The notes: generated by a model from the letters alone, not told the origin. A stretch of DNA of 64,000 nucleotides from Vibrio metoecus (GCF_009665255.1 NZ_CP035687.1:558001-622000); one strand, 5' to 3'. Shown: positions 16,460 to 25,471, counted from the stretch's first letter. A program made the numbers and translations.

Positions 16460-16933
16460 TTACTTTCGCTGCTCCAATTCCAGCAGAAAGGCTTTACGCT
16501 CTAAACCGCCAGCATAGCCGATCAGTTTGCCACTTTTGCCAACGACTCGATGACAAGGAACAATGATCGAAATTGGGTTTTTACCATTCGCAAGCCCAAC
16601 CGCTCTCACCGCCTTAGGATTACCGATCGCTTCTGCTAACTGCTGATAACTCCAGCTTTCTCCATAAGGAATCTTGCATAGTGCGTGCCAAACCGATTGC
16701 TGAAACGCCGTACCATTGGCAGCAAGGGGCAACTCAAATTGAGTACGCTGACCTGAAAAATACTCATCCAATTGTTGTATCGCGTTGTTAAGTATAGGAC
16801 ATTCTTCCGTATAGGTGCCTAAATGCTCAGGTTGAGTGGTTTGGGTGGTAAACCATACTCCAAGCAATCCCTGTTGATTGGCTTGTAGTGTTACGCGTCC
16901 AAGGACAGATTCATAGTAAGTAAAGTGGGTCAT
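16460..16933 (-). CDS. ogt: Methylated-DNA-[protein]-cysteine S-methyltransferase
   Basis: 157 residues. Transfers the alkyl group from O6-alkylguanine in DNA to its own cysteine, a suicide repair reaction. The active-site motif PCHRVVG is present (ISIIVPCHRVVGKSGKLIGYAGG), as are the winged-helix recognition helix YQQLAEAIGNPKAVRAVG and the C-terminal KAFLLELE. It starts directly after the stop of the Ada-AlkA fusion gene, so the two are translated from one message. Confidence 0.96.
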   Translation of the reverse strand: MTHFTYYESVLGRVTLQANQQGLLGVWFTTQTTQPEHLGTYTEECPILNNAIQQLDEYFSGQRTQFELPLAANGTAFQQSVWHALCKIPYGESWSYQQLAEAIGNPKAVRAVGLANGKNPISIIVPCHRVVGKSGKLIGYAGGLERKAFLLELEQRK

Positions 16934-18292
16934 TTAATGGCTCCAACAATGGAAAGTGGCATAGCTCCCCCAAGGGGCAACAGATTCAGGCGTTAACTGC
17001 GGAAATGGTACCCGTGCTTTTTTGACCACCAAGTCCCCCATTAAAAAACGGTCACTCTGCGATTCACCACGCAACAAAGCGTAATCGACGGTCCATGGTC
17101 CAATTCCACTAAGTGATAACCAGTGCGATGGAGAGTCGAGAGGGTGTTGAACAACATACTCCGCCAAACGTTTTAGCGTCTGTTTGCGGCGTTCTGGCAT
17201 TCGTAAAAAGCTTAAATCATGTGCTTGAACTTGGTGAGGAGTCGGGAAATAGCGAGCAGTTCCTTCCCCGCCGGTCAGTTGAGACACCAATAAGTTGAGT
17301 TGCCCAATCGCCGCTTTCACCGAAACCTGCTGCCCAAGTACCGCACGAACGCCCGCCTCCCACGCATTCCAAACACCGGGAATGCGGATCCCTGAACGCA
17401 GCACTAACCCGGGTGCAACCTGCTCAAGTTGCGATTCTATCGTAATCAGATCGGCATCCAGATCAAACATTCGCCGCAACCGCGCAACCAAATGGCGCAA
17501 ATCACTCAAATGCTCCATTTCGAACTCAATCTGTAAGTGGGATTCTTCTCGGCTTGCTTTAAACCAGCCTTTACCTTCACCCAATACAAAATGACGTTGG
17601 TAACTTTGTTCATCAACACGCTCTATACCGTCAATCGCCCGCAGGCGATAAAAATCCAACATATGCATCCAGTCAAAGGGACCACGAAACCCTAAGGTGA
17701 GTTGGTTACGTGACGGTAAGTTGGCCCGTTCACGCCGAACTTGCGTTGGCGTTAAACGGAACAGCTTTTGAAAGGCATCATTAAAACGTCGAGTGCTTTG
17801 AAACCCACTGGCATAAGCCACTTCGGTCACGGACATTCGGCTCGAATGCAGCAGCTGCTTGGCAAACATCAATTGTTGGATCTGGGCGTATTGTTTAGGT
17901 GGCATCCCTAAATGGCGCTGAAATAACTGCCGTAAATAGCGATCACTGATCCCTAATCGAGAAGCTAACGCATCCAAATTTCCCTGTAACTCCCCTTGCT
18001 CAATCAGCTTCAAAGCCCGTAAAAACGTGGTTTCTGCCCCCTTCCAAGCCCACGAATGCGGCGCACTTTCCGGACGGCAACGCAAGCAAGGTCGGTACCC
18101 TGCCGAAACCGCCTGAGCTTGGGTGGTGAAATACTCCACATTCTCTTCTTTCGGCAGATTGGCGGGGCATATCGGGCGACAAAAAATACCCGTGGTTTTC
18201 ACTGCGACAAAAAAATGCCCATCAAAACGTGGATCACGACTCATCCTAGCTCTTTGATATTCTTCGGTATTAAACGAATTTGACAATGCCAT
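16934..18292 (-). CDS. alkA: Ada N-domain/AraC/AlkA fusion: 3-methyladenine DNA glycosylase
   Basis: About 452 residues. Residues 1-75 are the Ada zinc/methyl-acceptor domain with cysteines in FCRPICPA and CLRCRP; about 85-185 is an AraC-type DNA-binding domain (LGISDRYLRQLFQRHLG, VAYASGFQSTRRFNDAFQKLF); the rest is AlkA, with GVRAVLGQQVSVKAA, the HhH motif LSGIGPWTVDYALLRG and the catalytic Asp in LMGDLVVKK. The protein should both sense alkylation and excise alkylated bases. ATG 18292 has GGAG 8 bases upstream; a TTG further upstream is less likely. Cotranscribed with ogt. Confidence 0.93.
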   Translation of the reverse strand: MALSNSFNTEEYQRARMSRDPRFDGHFFVAVKTTGIFCRPICPANLPKEENVEYFTTQAQAVSAGYRPCLRCRPESAPHSWAWKGAETTFLRALKLIEQGELQGNLDALASRLGISDRYLRQLFQRHLGMPPKQYAQIQQLMFAKQLLHSSRMSVTEVAYASGFQSTRRFNDAFQKLFRLTPTQVRRERANLPSRNQLTLGFRGPFDWMHMLDFYRLRAIDGIERVDEQSYQRHFVLGEGKGWFKASREESHLQIEFEMEHLSDLRHLVARLRRMFDLDADLITIESQLEQVAPGLVLRSGIRIPGVWNAWEAGVRAVLGQQVSVKAAIGQLNLLVSQLTGGEGTARYFPTPHQVQAHDLSFLRMPERRKQTLKRLAEYVVQHPLDSPSHWLSLSGIGPWTVDYALLRGESQSDRFLMGDLVVKKARVPFPQLTPESVAPWGSYATFHCWSH

Positions 18293-18561
18293 GGTGCGCT
18301 CTCCCTGTGCTTTCTTATTCAAAGTCTACGGGCTTTTGCTGACTACGCTAGCCATTTTCGGAACTCAATGCCGAGATCTTACCCAAAAGTTCCTTCAATA
18401 ATTTTGAACAAGAACATCAGCCTCCCCTGATTATATTGCCAATCATCATCCAATAAACTTCATTCCATCAACCATACAGACCATTTTGGTCATTCAAAAA
18501 TTTCAACCCAATTGCTCGTTAGCGACTTTCAGCAGAATGGGCAACACTATAGGATTTAATC

Positions 18562-18999
18562 ATGCGTACTGTATTGAAAACCGTTTTAACTTCACCAAGT
18601 TCTTGGGCTCCACTCGCGTTGCGTCTTCCTTTAGCCATCATTTTTATGGCGCACGGTGCACAGAAATTGTTTGGTTGGTTCGGTGGTTACGGCTTAGAAG
18701 GCACTGGTCAATGGATGGCATCGATTGGTTTAGAACCTGGCGTTGCGATGGCTTTCTTAGCGGGTAGTGGCGAGTTCTTCGGTGGTTTGGCGATTTTGCT
18801 AGGCCTACTGACTCGACCAGCCGCTCTAGTACTGTCAGTGACTATGTTAGTCGCCATCTTCAGTGTGCATTTCAGTAGTGGCTTGTTCTTAGCTAATGGC
18901 GGTTACGAATTTGGCTTGGCGCTTCTCGCTGGCTCAGTTTCTCTACTTATCTCAGGTGCAGGCCGTTTAAGCGTGGATAACTGGTTAGCACAACGTTAA
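18562..18999 (+). CDS. DoxX-family membrane protein
   Basis: 145 residues with four membrane helices. The DoxX signature HGAQKLFGWFGGYGLEGTGQWM follows the first helix; later segments are GEFFGGLAILLGLLTRPAALVL and GYEFGLALLAGSVSLLISGAGRLSVD. DoxX/YphA proteins are linked to redox stress or quinone-related electron flow; the precise role is not known. The start ATG follows AGGATTTAATC. It is monocistronic, with a good terminator. The upstream 18293-18561 region shows no clear operator. Confidence 0.9.
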   Translation: MRTVLKTVLTSPSSWAPLALRLPLAIIFMAHGAQKLFGWFGGYGLEGTGQWMASIGLEPGVAMAFLAGSGEFFGGLAILLGLLTRPAALVLSVTMLVAIFSVHFSSGLFLANGGYEFGLALLAGSVSLLISGAGRLSVDNWLAQR

Positions 19000-19020
19000 T
19001 CGCCTCTTCCTGAGCATGAA

Positions 19021-19059
19021 AAAGAGGGAATCGTTTCTATCGATTCTCTCTTTTTCTTT
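19021..19059. terminator. Terminator between doxX-like gene and hdfR
   Basis: A long imperfect stem pairs GAGGGAATCG with CGATTCTCTC around 19024-19051, followed by TTTTTC. The A-rich left flank allows it to act on both strands. Confidence 0.75.
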
Positions 19060-19092
19060 CAAACCGCACCTCGATGATGAAAAACATCGGTT

Positions 19093-19971
19093 CTAGATAG
19101 ACTTATCCAGCGTTCGTACCGTTAACAGCGGGTCGAGCGTCTTCATTAGCTTCTCAACTTGAACAATCGCTTCTATTGATGAGCTATTTTTGCGATAGCT
19201 CAGGTACAAAGGACGTTGCCACTCATTGACCTCAGACACTTGATACAACAGCCCAGATTCAAGCATAGGTTGCACCATGGTTTGCGGTAAGTAGGCACTT
19301 CCTCCTTTCTCAAGAATGAAATCGAGCGCAATTCTCGCGGTCGAAGTTCTCAAAAATGGCGCAGGCGCTTTAGGGTGGCGATCCGTATGTTCTGAGGCAA
19401 AGCGTGCGCCCCAATCAACATAAACATAGCGATTTTCAAATACACTATCGGCATCGTCAGGACGAGTGGAAACCAGAACCAGAACCAAATCGGCCACTTT
19501 TTTGCACTGCAGTTCTTCTGCCTTAATCGGATCCAGTGCAAAGGCCATATCTAAGGTTCGCTCAAGCAAGCCGCGATTCAGTTGCTCTCGCCCCATCACT
19601 TCCGCCAAAAAACCGTAACCTTCAAACGTGTCGGTGATCCGGCTTAAACAATGCTGTAAATACGCATCCCAAATGTTTGGCGTACCGCCCAACGTGAGCT
19701 GCAACGCTTTACCGCTTTCAAGCGATAATTCAAATTTCGCCTGTTGTAGCGTCGCCACCATGACTTCGGCATACCCCACCAAACGCTCGCCCGCAGAGGT
19801 TAATTTGATGTTGTTTCGATCACGGGTAAACAGCTGAGCATCGAAGTGGTTTTCAAGCTGTTTAATGCGTGCGCTCACCGCCGCCTGAGTTAAATACAGA
19901 TTTTCAGCAGCACGACCAAAGTGGCGTACTTTGGCCAGTTCAAGAAAGGTGCGAAAGACTTTTACGTCCAT
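19093..19971 (-). CDS. hdfR: LysR-family regulator HdfR
   Basis: About 292 residues. The N-terminal winged helix reads MDVKVFRTFLELAKVRHFGRAAENLYLTQAAVSARIKQLE, the HdfR form of the LysR domain, followed by a periplasmic-binding-like effector domain. E. coli HdfR represses flhDC and lies divergent from maoP, the same arrangement as here. ATG 19971 gives the family N-terminus; an upstream in-frame start would add 12 residues. An inverted repeat in the intergenic region (20075-20089) may be its operator. Confidence 0.88.
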   Translation of the reverse strand: MDVKVFRTFLELAKVRHFGRAAENLYLTQAAVSARIKQLENHFDAQLFTRDRNNIKLTSAGERLVGYAEVMVATLQQAKFELSLESGKALQLTLGGTPNIWDAYLQHCLSRITDTFEGYGFLAEVMGREQLNRGLLERTLDMAFALDPIKAEELQCKKVADLVLVLVSTRPDDADSVFENRYVYVDWGARFASEHTDRHPKAPAPFLRTSTARIALDFILEKGGSAYLPQTMVQPMLESGLLYQVSEVNEWQRPLYLSYRKNSSSIEAIVQVEKLMKTLDPLLTVRTLDKSI

Positions 19972-20074
19972 ATAGTTTCCTCTGATGTTACCCGTGAAGA
20001 TTAACAAGTAAGAAGTATTATGACGATAAAAAATTTTTGTTTTTCTTTTCCGAAGATTACGCCTAACTTTCGCC

Positions 20075-20089
20075 GTAACCCACGGTTAC
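20075..20089. promoter_or_regulatory. Palindrome between hdfR and maoP
   Basis: GTAACC (20075-20080) and GGTTAC (20084-20089) flank CAC. It lies about 30 bases before maoP. It may be an HdfR operator, or the counterpart of maoS, the short site near maoP needed for Ori-macrodomain constraint in E. coli; the sequence alone does not decide. Confidence 0.35.
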
Positions 20090-20121
20090 ACGGTGGTTGA
20101 ACATATTCACACGAGGTTGAC

Positions 20122-20481
20122 ATGTCTGAGACAGCATTTCGTCAAGGAAAAAAACGTTTTTTCGATACTAAGAAGTTCCCAAGAGGCTTTGCTAAGTCTG
20201 GAGATTTTACTCTGGCAGAAGAGAATATCCTAACTCAGTACGGCGACACTATGCTCAGTTTGGAAAGTGGTGAGTTACAGCCCGAAAATGCGGAAGAAGC
20301 GCATTTTTTAAAAGCGCTGGAAAACCCAGAATTGGCAGAGAGCAAGTTAGAAAAAGCTTGGTTGAAATACACCCGTTTGGCACGTGGTCGCAAGCGTTTC
20401 CATACGCTGAATGGCCGCAACAAGCCAGATGGTGTTGAAGATTACACCGATGATGAGCCAAGCTTGACTGAGGAAGATTAA
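20122..20481 (+). CDS. maoP: MaoP (DUF413), macrodomain Ori organisation protein
   Basis: 119 residues. Conserved DUF413 blocks are FFDTKKFPRGFAKSGDFTLAEENIL and KAWLKYTRLARGRKRFHTLNGR, ending in EDYTDDE. In E. coli MaoP (formerly YifE) acts with the maoS site to keep the Ori macrodomain separate. It sits divergent from hdfR as in enterobacteria. The middle (residues 50-70) is a variable acidic linker. An inverted repeat follows the stop. Confidence 0.93.
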   Translation: MSETAFRQGKKRFFDTKKFPRGFAKSGDFTLAEENILTQYGDTMLSLESGELQPENAEEAHFLKALENPELAESKLEKAWLKYTRLARGRKRFHTLNGRNKPDGVEDYTDDEPSLTEED

Positions 20482-20491
20482 TCCCTCCTGC

Positions 20492-20516
20492 GGGCTACAT
20501 GACTCATTTGTAGCCC
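20492..20516 (+). repeat. Stem-loop after maoP
   Basis: GGGCTACA (20492-20499) pairs with TGTAGCCC (20509-20516). No T run follows, so it is a weak terminator or an mRNA-stabilising hairpin before the next gene. Confidence 0.5.
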
Positions 20517-20563
20517 ATCTGGCATGGATGGACGTGATTTTTTACGTCCCTTTTTGGGGAAAG

Positions 20564-22555
20564 ATGCCCAACCCAGTTTCTACTCTTTATTCTCTTGAAG
20601 AGATGTTATCGCTCATCCAGCGAGAGCAGCCTTTTGCGGGAGAACTCGAATCCGCTGGCTGTTTCATCAAGATAGAAAATTATCTTCCTGTGGTGTGTAC
20701 CGCCATCCATGCAGGAAGCCGTTTGCGTGATGACCTGCTCAAGCAGTGTCAGCTCAGTAAAACTGAACGCAATCTTGAAGAAGCGCCATACACTGATCAA
20801 TTTATCGCCTCTCAACCCATCACCTTATGTGGTCTTGACTCTCGCTTCGAATACGATTTAAACCGCGCGAAAACCCTCAGTACCCGCTATAAATCGGCGT
20901 GGAATCGTCCGTTGAGTGATAAACAGCGTACCGAAAGCCATCGTAAGCACAGTGAGTTTTACCAACTCTATGAAGCCCTGATCCGCAAACTTGAAGCGAT
21001 GCATGGCATGGTGATTGTGTTTGATATGTACGCTTACAACTATAAACAGCTGGGTGATAAACCCACTCCAGTGTTTAACGTAGGTACGGCACAAATTGAT
21101 ATGCAACGTTGGGGATCAGTGGTCAAGCGTTTCTGTGCTGAATTGAGCAAAATACAGCTGCCCCATATCGAAAATAAAACCGAGATCAACGCAGTATTTG
21201 AAGGCCGTGGCTATCTGATCGCTCATACTAACGCCCATTTTGACCGCACTTTGGTATTACCGACCGAAGTGAAAAAAGTCTTTATGGAAGAAGATACCGG
21301 CACAGTTTATCCCTTAGTATTGAATGCGCTATGCAGTGGCCTCAAAGGTGCACTCAGTCAAACCAGCGCGTATTTTCAGCGCCGACATAATCGCCGCCGG
21401 ATCAGCAAAGCCAAAATGCTTGGCTCATCCATCGAGCCCGCGATTTTGAGTATTGATGATGCGCTATCCAAACTGACTCGCAAAGTTGAAACGCTCAAGT
21501 ACGTCAACCCAACCAATATCAATATTGAGCAGAAGCGTTTTGAAGCGGCACCTAGCCGCTACAAACCCGAGTTTCGCTACAAACAGCTGCCGATCAACGC
21601 CAATGAATTTAAACAGCAACTGTATCAACTGCCGATAGAGACTATTTCCGATCCTGACTTAAAGCAGCTATACAGCTCCATGGTGGATAAGCTGAGCGAA
21701 AAGATCGACCTACTGACTAGCATCGGTCAAGAGTCTTTCTTGTACAACTCGCTGCGCTTTTATGGTCGACCGAATCGAACAGCAATAGAAAATGCCAAAT
21801 TTCTGCTGTATGCCAAAACACTCCCCGAAGATAAAGGTCAACTGTATAACGCAGACCAAGCCGCAGAGATCATGCTAAAAAAAGCGCAGGAATGGGGCAT
21901 GCACTGCCATATCACCCCAACGGCCTCTCTAGCCGCACGCGCGATGGTGAGCGGCAAGAAGCCACCAACCTTGTATCTCAACAGCAAAGTGATGTATTCA
22001 CATGCCGAAATACAACGCCTTATTCAGCATGAAATTGGAGTGCACTTGGCTACCACGTTCAATGGTCGGATGCAGCCTCTACGAGTATTTTCCATTGGCC
22101 TACCAGGGGCAACGGAATCACAAGAAGGCTTGGCCATTTTAGCGGAGTACAAAGCCGGTTATATGTCGCATGAGCGACTGAAAACCTTAGCTACGCGAGT
22201 ATTAGCGGTGGATTCGATGCTCAAAGAGCACAACTTCTACCAAACCTTTAGTCATCTTACTGAAGACTATGGTGTGGATCGCGATACCGCGTTTGTGACG
22301 ACGACACGAGTCTACCGTGGTGGGGGTTTTACTAAAGACCACCTCTATCTAGAGGGGTTCATCAACACCTTGCAGCAAGCACAAAAACGCAGCCTAGATA
22401 ATCTACTGGTTGGCAAATGCAGCTATCAATATCTCGATTTGATTGATGAATTGGTAGAACGTGGGTGGTTAATCAAACCACAATTTCGATTTGATGATTT
22501 AGGCAGTGAGCCAGAGCCAACCCTCAAATACTTGATTGAGTCTCTGCGCCACTAA
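20564..22555 (+). CDS. DUF1704 / QEGLA-motif metallopeptidase-like protein
   Basis: About 663 residues. The family's namesake motif is present in TESQEGLAILAEYKAG, preceded by a zinc-type motif HEIGVH in RLIQHEIGVHLATTFNG, and followed by DYGVDRDTAFVTTTRVYRGGGFTKDHLYLEG. DUF1704 proteins are bacterial relatives of the eukaryotic tyrosine/matrix carboxypeptidases (MATCAP), so a zinc peptidase is expected; no bacterial substrate is known to me. The N-terminal 250 residues resemble an N-formylglutamate-hydrolase-like region (LICGLDSRFEYDLNR-type HSRYxxDLNR pattern). GGGGA lies shortly before ATG 20564; an ATG at 20528 is an alternative. Confidence 0.8.
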   Translation: MPNPVSTLYSLEEMLSLIQREQPFAGELESAGCFIKIENYLPVVCTAIHAGSRLRDDLLKQCQLSKTERNLEEAPYTDQFIASQPITLCGLDSRFEYDLNRAKTLSTRYKSAWNRPLSDKQRTESHRKHSEFYQLYEALIRKLEAMHGMVIVFDMYAYNYKQLGDKPTPVFNVGTAQIDMQRWGSVVKRFCAELSKIQLPHIENKTEINAVFEGRGYLIAHTNAHFDRTLVLPTEVKKVFMEEDTGTVYPLVLNALCSGLKGALSQTSAYFQRRHNRRRISKAKMLGSSIEPAILSIDDALSKLTRKVETLKYVNPTNINIEQKRFEAAPSRYKPEFRYKQLPINANEFKQQLYQLPIETISDPDLKQLYSSMVDKLSEKIDLLTSIGQESFLYNSLRFYGRPNRTAIENAKFLLYAKTLPEDKGQLYNADQAAEIMLKKAQEWGMHCHITPTASLAARAMVSGKKPPTLYLNSKVMYSHAEIQRLIQHEIGVHLATTFNGRMQPLRVFSIGLPGATESQEGLAILAEYKAGYMSHERLKTLATRVLAVDSMLKEHNFYQTFSHLTEDYGVDRDTAFVTTTRVYRGGGFTKDHLYLEGFINTLQQAQKRSLDNLLVGKCSYQYLDLIDELVERGWLIKPQFRFDDLGSEPEPTLKYLIESLRH

Positions 22556-22584
22556 CTCACTCGATACAACAGTATCTTTCTCCA

Positions 22585-22619
22585 AAGCCCTGAAGCAGAA
22601 CACTGCTCAGGGCTTTTTT
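22585..22619 (+). terminator. Rho-independent terminator of the DUF1704 gene
   Basis: AGCCCTGA-AGCAG pairs with CTGCT-CAGGGCT, with one bulge, and is followed by a run of T. Confidence 0.85.
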
Positions 22620-22681
22620 AAGAAGACTAATCAGCACATATCCAAGTGACTTAAAACGTCAGGTAAGAAAGGTATCCTGCT

Positions 22682-22933
22682 TTATTTCGCCAACATGCTC
22701 AGCTTTTTCAGGAAACTGTCACGTAAGTGCTCCTGCTCATAGGCCAAATGGTAGGTATTGTGGAAGCCAATTTTTAGCTCAACACCATTACCGCGCATGA
22801 AAATGTTATAGCCATCGTAATCTGCGTACGCTTCAATCCCCTCATAAATTTTGCCAAATTCTGTGGGAGAGCCATTTTCCATAACCATCTCATACGCTGA
22901 CAACACTTTGCTCGGTTCTAGTTCATTTTTCAT
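22682..22933 (-). CDS. DUF3081 small protein
   Basis: About 83 residues beginning MKNELEPSKVLSAYEMVMENG, which I recognise as the DUF3081 type found in Vibrio and relatives. The core GKIYEGIEAYADYDGYNIFM is followed by a mixed beta/helix tail. No catalytic motif or membrane segment. GAGGA lies 8 bases before ATG 22933; another ATG at 22951 is less well placed. Function unknown. Confidence 0.75.
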   Translation of the reverse strand: MKNELEPSKVLSAYEMVMENGSPTEFGKIYEGIEAYADYDGYNIFMRGNGVELKIGFHNTYHLAYEQEHLRDSFLKKLSMLAK

Positions 22934-23189
22934 GATCTCGTTCCTCGACATTTACCCTTATTCAGTATTGATAGTGAAACGCTCGCTTGCCAGTTTGTTG
23001 TCTGCGTTAGCTCAAATTTCCACTTAATTTTGTCCATAAATTTTTTGTCGCTTTGCTTTATTTTCACAGACAGAATAAGGTATTTAACTGTACAGGTTGC
23101 TGAATATACCCTCAGCCTAGGTCTACAGCCTGCTCGTTTTTAGCAACACTATAATTTTTTGACCTAAAACAATAGCAGTCTTGAACCAC

Positions 23190-23210
23190 TTATTTTATAA
23201 TGCAAATTAA
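23190..23210. promoter_or_regulatory. Possible NagC operator
   Basis: An AT-rich, roughly symmetric 21-base stretch with TTATTTT at one end and AAATTAA at the other, with centre ATAATGC. NagC operators have this TTATTT...AAATAA form and nagB is a usual NagC target. Weak because the sequence is simply AT-rich. Confidence 0.3.
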
Positions 23211-23242
23211 CATATACCCATACTACTTGTTTATAGCTAAGT

Positions 23243-23266
23243 AGCTTCAGGTAGGAAGGGGATAAC
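23243..23266. repeat. Dispersed element, copy 1
   Basis: A 24-base stretch containing AGCTTC and GTAGGAAGGG, matching 63148-63171 at 21 of 24 positions. It lies just before nagB. Possibly part of a common Vibrio intergenic repeat. Confidence 0.5.
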
Positions 23267-23298
23267 AGACATCATAAATATACATCTAGGGGCAATAC

Positions 23299-24099
23299 AT
23301 GAGACTTATCCCACTGAAAGCCGCAGCACAAGTTGGTAAATGGGCAGCAGCACACATTGTTAAGCGTATCAACGAGTTTCAACCAACCGCTGAGCGTCCT
23401 TTTGTTTTGGGTCTGCCAACGGGTGGCACCCCACTTGCCACTTACAAAGCTCTGATTGAACTGCACAAAGCGGGCGAAGTAAGCTTCAAACACGTTGTAA
23501 CCTTCAACATGGATGAGTATGTGGGCCTAGCGGCAGACCACCCAGAATCTTACCGTTCATTCATGTACAACAACTTCTTCAATCACATTGATATTCAAGA
23601 AGAGAACATCAATCTATTGAACGGTAATACCGAAGACCACGAAGCGGAGTGCCAACGTTACGAAGACAAAATCAAGTCTTACGGCAAAATCAACCTGTTC
23701 ATGGGTGGCGTTGGTAACGATGGTCATATCGCATTCAACGAACCTGCATCATCTCTTTCTTCACGTACTCGTATCAAAACGCTGACCGAAGATACTCGTA
23801 TCGCTAACTCACGTTTCTTCGATGGCGATATCAACCAAGTTCCTAAGTATGCTCTGACTATCGGTGTAGGCACTCTACTGGATGCTAAAGAAATCATGAT
23901 CCTTGTCACTGGCCATAACAAAGCGTTAGCACTGCAAGCCGCAGTTGAAGGTAGCGTAAACCACCTGTGGACAGTTTCAGCACTGCAACTGCATCCTAAG
24001 GCCGTGATCGTGTGTGATGAACCATCAACTCAAGAGCTGAAAGTGAAAACCGTTAAATACTTCACTGAACTTGAAGCGAAAAACATTGTAGGTTTCTAA
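23299..24099 (+). CDS. nagB: Glucosamine-6-phosphate deaminase
   Basis: 266 residues, the standard NagB length. It converts glucosamine-6-phosphate to fructose-6-phosphate and ammonia, joining chitin and amino-sugar breakdown to glycolysis. The substrate loop LGLPTGGTPLATYKAL, the catalytic NMDEYVGL (Asp72 region) and GGVGNDGHIAFNEP (Asp141, His143, Glu148) are all intact. The nagA/nagC genes are not adjacent. A strong terminator follows. Confidence 0.97.
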   Translation: MRLIPLKAAAQVGKWAAAHIVKRINEFQPTAERPFVLGLPTGGTPLATYKALIELHKAGEVSFKHVVTFNMDEYVGLAADHPESYRSFMYNNFFNHIDIQEENINLLNGNTEDHEAECQRYEDKIKSYGKINLFMGGVGNDGHIAFNEPASSLSSRTRIKTLTEDTRIANSRFFDGDINQVPKYALTIGVGTLLDAKEIMILVTGHNKALALQAAVEGSVNHLWTVSALQLHPKAVIVCDEPSTQELKVKTVKYFTELEAKNIVGF

Positions 24100-24123
24100 G
24101 TGTTACGTCATTTTTAGCCTACA

Positions 24124-24152
24124 AAAACGCCCCGAAGATCGGGGCGTTTTTT
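24124..24152 (+). terminator. Rho-independent terminator of nagB
   Basis: ACGCCCCGA (24127-24135) pairs with TCGGGGCGT (24139-24147), then TTTTT; A-rich on the left, so probably bidirectional with the convergent Sel1 gene. Confidence 0.9.
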
Positions 24153-24183
24153 ATTGGTGTTCATCAGTTCAAACAGCTCTTAA

Positions 24184-25332
24184 CTATCTTTTATCGATTG
24201 TGTTTTGAGAAAAATCTAACCGTTCACTCTGTACGTCTTGCGAAAAATCGCTCAATGATGACGTTTCCTCAAACTCGATGAGTGAATCCGCGTCTTGCTC
24301 CGCCGAAGCATCAACTGAATCTCCCTTCGTTGGAATTGGAATTTCCCGTTTATATAATTTATTCAGCGCTCGGATCATTGAATGCTTAGTGACAGTCGCT
24401 GCCGCCAGTTTACGTTGCAACGGTTTCGCCAATGCTTGCAAGCCGACGATCGATTCAACACCAATCTTTCCGCCAACCCAATCTCGCAAGTTTTTAGCGG
24501 GTTCATAACCCATTGAAGCAGAAAGAAACAACCAAATATAAGCAATCGCATTACCATGTGCACCACGATCAATCCATGCTTCTCCAGCATGGAACATCGC
24601 TTCGGCATGACCTTTTTCAGAAGAGCGTTCAAGCCAGTAGCACGCCATTGGAAAGTCGCTCGCCCCACCCACACCATGCAATAAGTTCAGCCCAAGCCGC
24701 ATCATACCTTCAGGGCTTCCCATATGGGCAGCTTTGCTATACCAGAACGTTGAATCAGCAGGCGTCGGCGCGATGTTATCTTTCGACACACACCATCCAC
24801 CCATAAATAAAATCGCATCCACAAAATTCGCTTCTGCGGCTTCTTGGATAAGACCAATCCCCTTCGAAACGTTCACTTCAATGCCTCGCCCATACAGCCA
24901 AGCCAGGCCCGTTTCAAATTTGGCGGCTAAATCTCCTTCCATTCCACGTACACAAGCTTGCCAAAACTTGGCTTTCTCCTTGGCAATCACGTCTTCCCGA
25001 ATTCGCTGACAAACACGCACAATGCCATACATGGCTGGAATATTGTCAAGATGCGCGGCTTTCTCATACCAAAACAAGGCTTCTTTTAAGCTATTACGTT
25101 CCGCCTCTTTGGCTAAAAACAAAATCGTCGGGATATGCCCTGATTCAGCCTTAAACAAACGTTCTTTACGCTCTTGCTCTCGGTTACGCTCCAAGGCTTT
25201 ACGATACGCCTCTTCTCTCGCTCTGCGTTCTGCTTCTAGTCGCTTACGTCGTACAGATAACACGATCATCCAGACAAAAATCAGGATCAGTGTTAATCCG
25301 GTAGCGCCAATCGCAATTCCGATAATATTCAT
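24184..25332 (-). CDS. Membrane-anchored Sel1-like repeat protein
   Basis: 382 residues. One N-terminal membrane helix (IGATGLTLILIFVWMIVLSV) is followed by a charged coiled-coil stretch (residues 28-60, RRKRLEAERRAREEAYRKALER) and Sel1/TPR-like repeats such as ALFWYEKAAHLDNIPAMYGI, TFWYSKAAHMGSPEGMMRLGLNLLHGVGG and ACYWLERSSEKGHAEAMFHAGEAW. The last 70 residues are low-complexity and acidic. Sel1 repeats mediate protein-protein contacts; the partner is unknown. It lies convergent to nagB. Confidence 0.85.
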   Translation of the reverse strand: MNIIGIAIGATGLTLILIFVWMIVLSVRRKRLEAERRAREEAYRKALERNREQERKERLFKAESGHIPTILFLAKEAERNSLKEALFWYEKAAHLDNIPAMYGIVRVCQRIREDVIAKEKAKFWQACVRGMEGDLAAKFETGLAWLYGRGIEVNVSKGIGLIQEAAEANFVDAILFMGGWCVSKDNIAPTPADSTFWYSKAAHMGSPEGMMRLGLNLLHGVGGASDFPMACYWLERSSEKGHAEAMFHAGEAWIDRGAHGNAIAYIWLFLSASMGYEPAKNLRDWVGGKIGVESIVGLQALAKPLQRKLAAATVTKHSMIRALNKLYKREIPIPTKGDSVDASAEQDADSLIEFEETSSLSDFSQDVQSERLDFSQNTIDKR

Positions 25333-25440
25333 AGTTTCTCTAACTGAGTGCTCGCATTTACCACTACTAATAAATAGTGGACAAAACTAAAAGATGAGTT
25401 GAATTGTACTGTACATCCAACGTAGAAACTATGTGCGATA

Positions 25441-25471
25441 AAAAATGGGTGGAGATCCGCCACCCATTTTT
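25441..25471. terminator. Bidirectional terminator between LysR and Sel1 genes
   Basis: AAAAATGGGTGG (25441-25452) pairs with CCACCCATTTTT (25460-25471). Both flanks give a T run on the strand being transcribed. Confidence 0.85.

Larger units (their letters stand above)
22952..23298. other. Region upstream of nagB
   Basis: 347 bases without a gene. It contains a possible NagC site (23190-23210) and an element at 23243-23266 that recurs at 63148-63171 with 21 of 24 bases equal. An AT-rich stretch around 23150-23215 is the probable nagB promoter zone. Confidence 0.4.
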
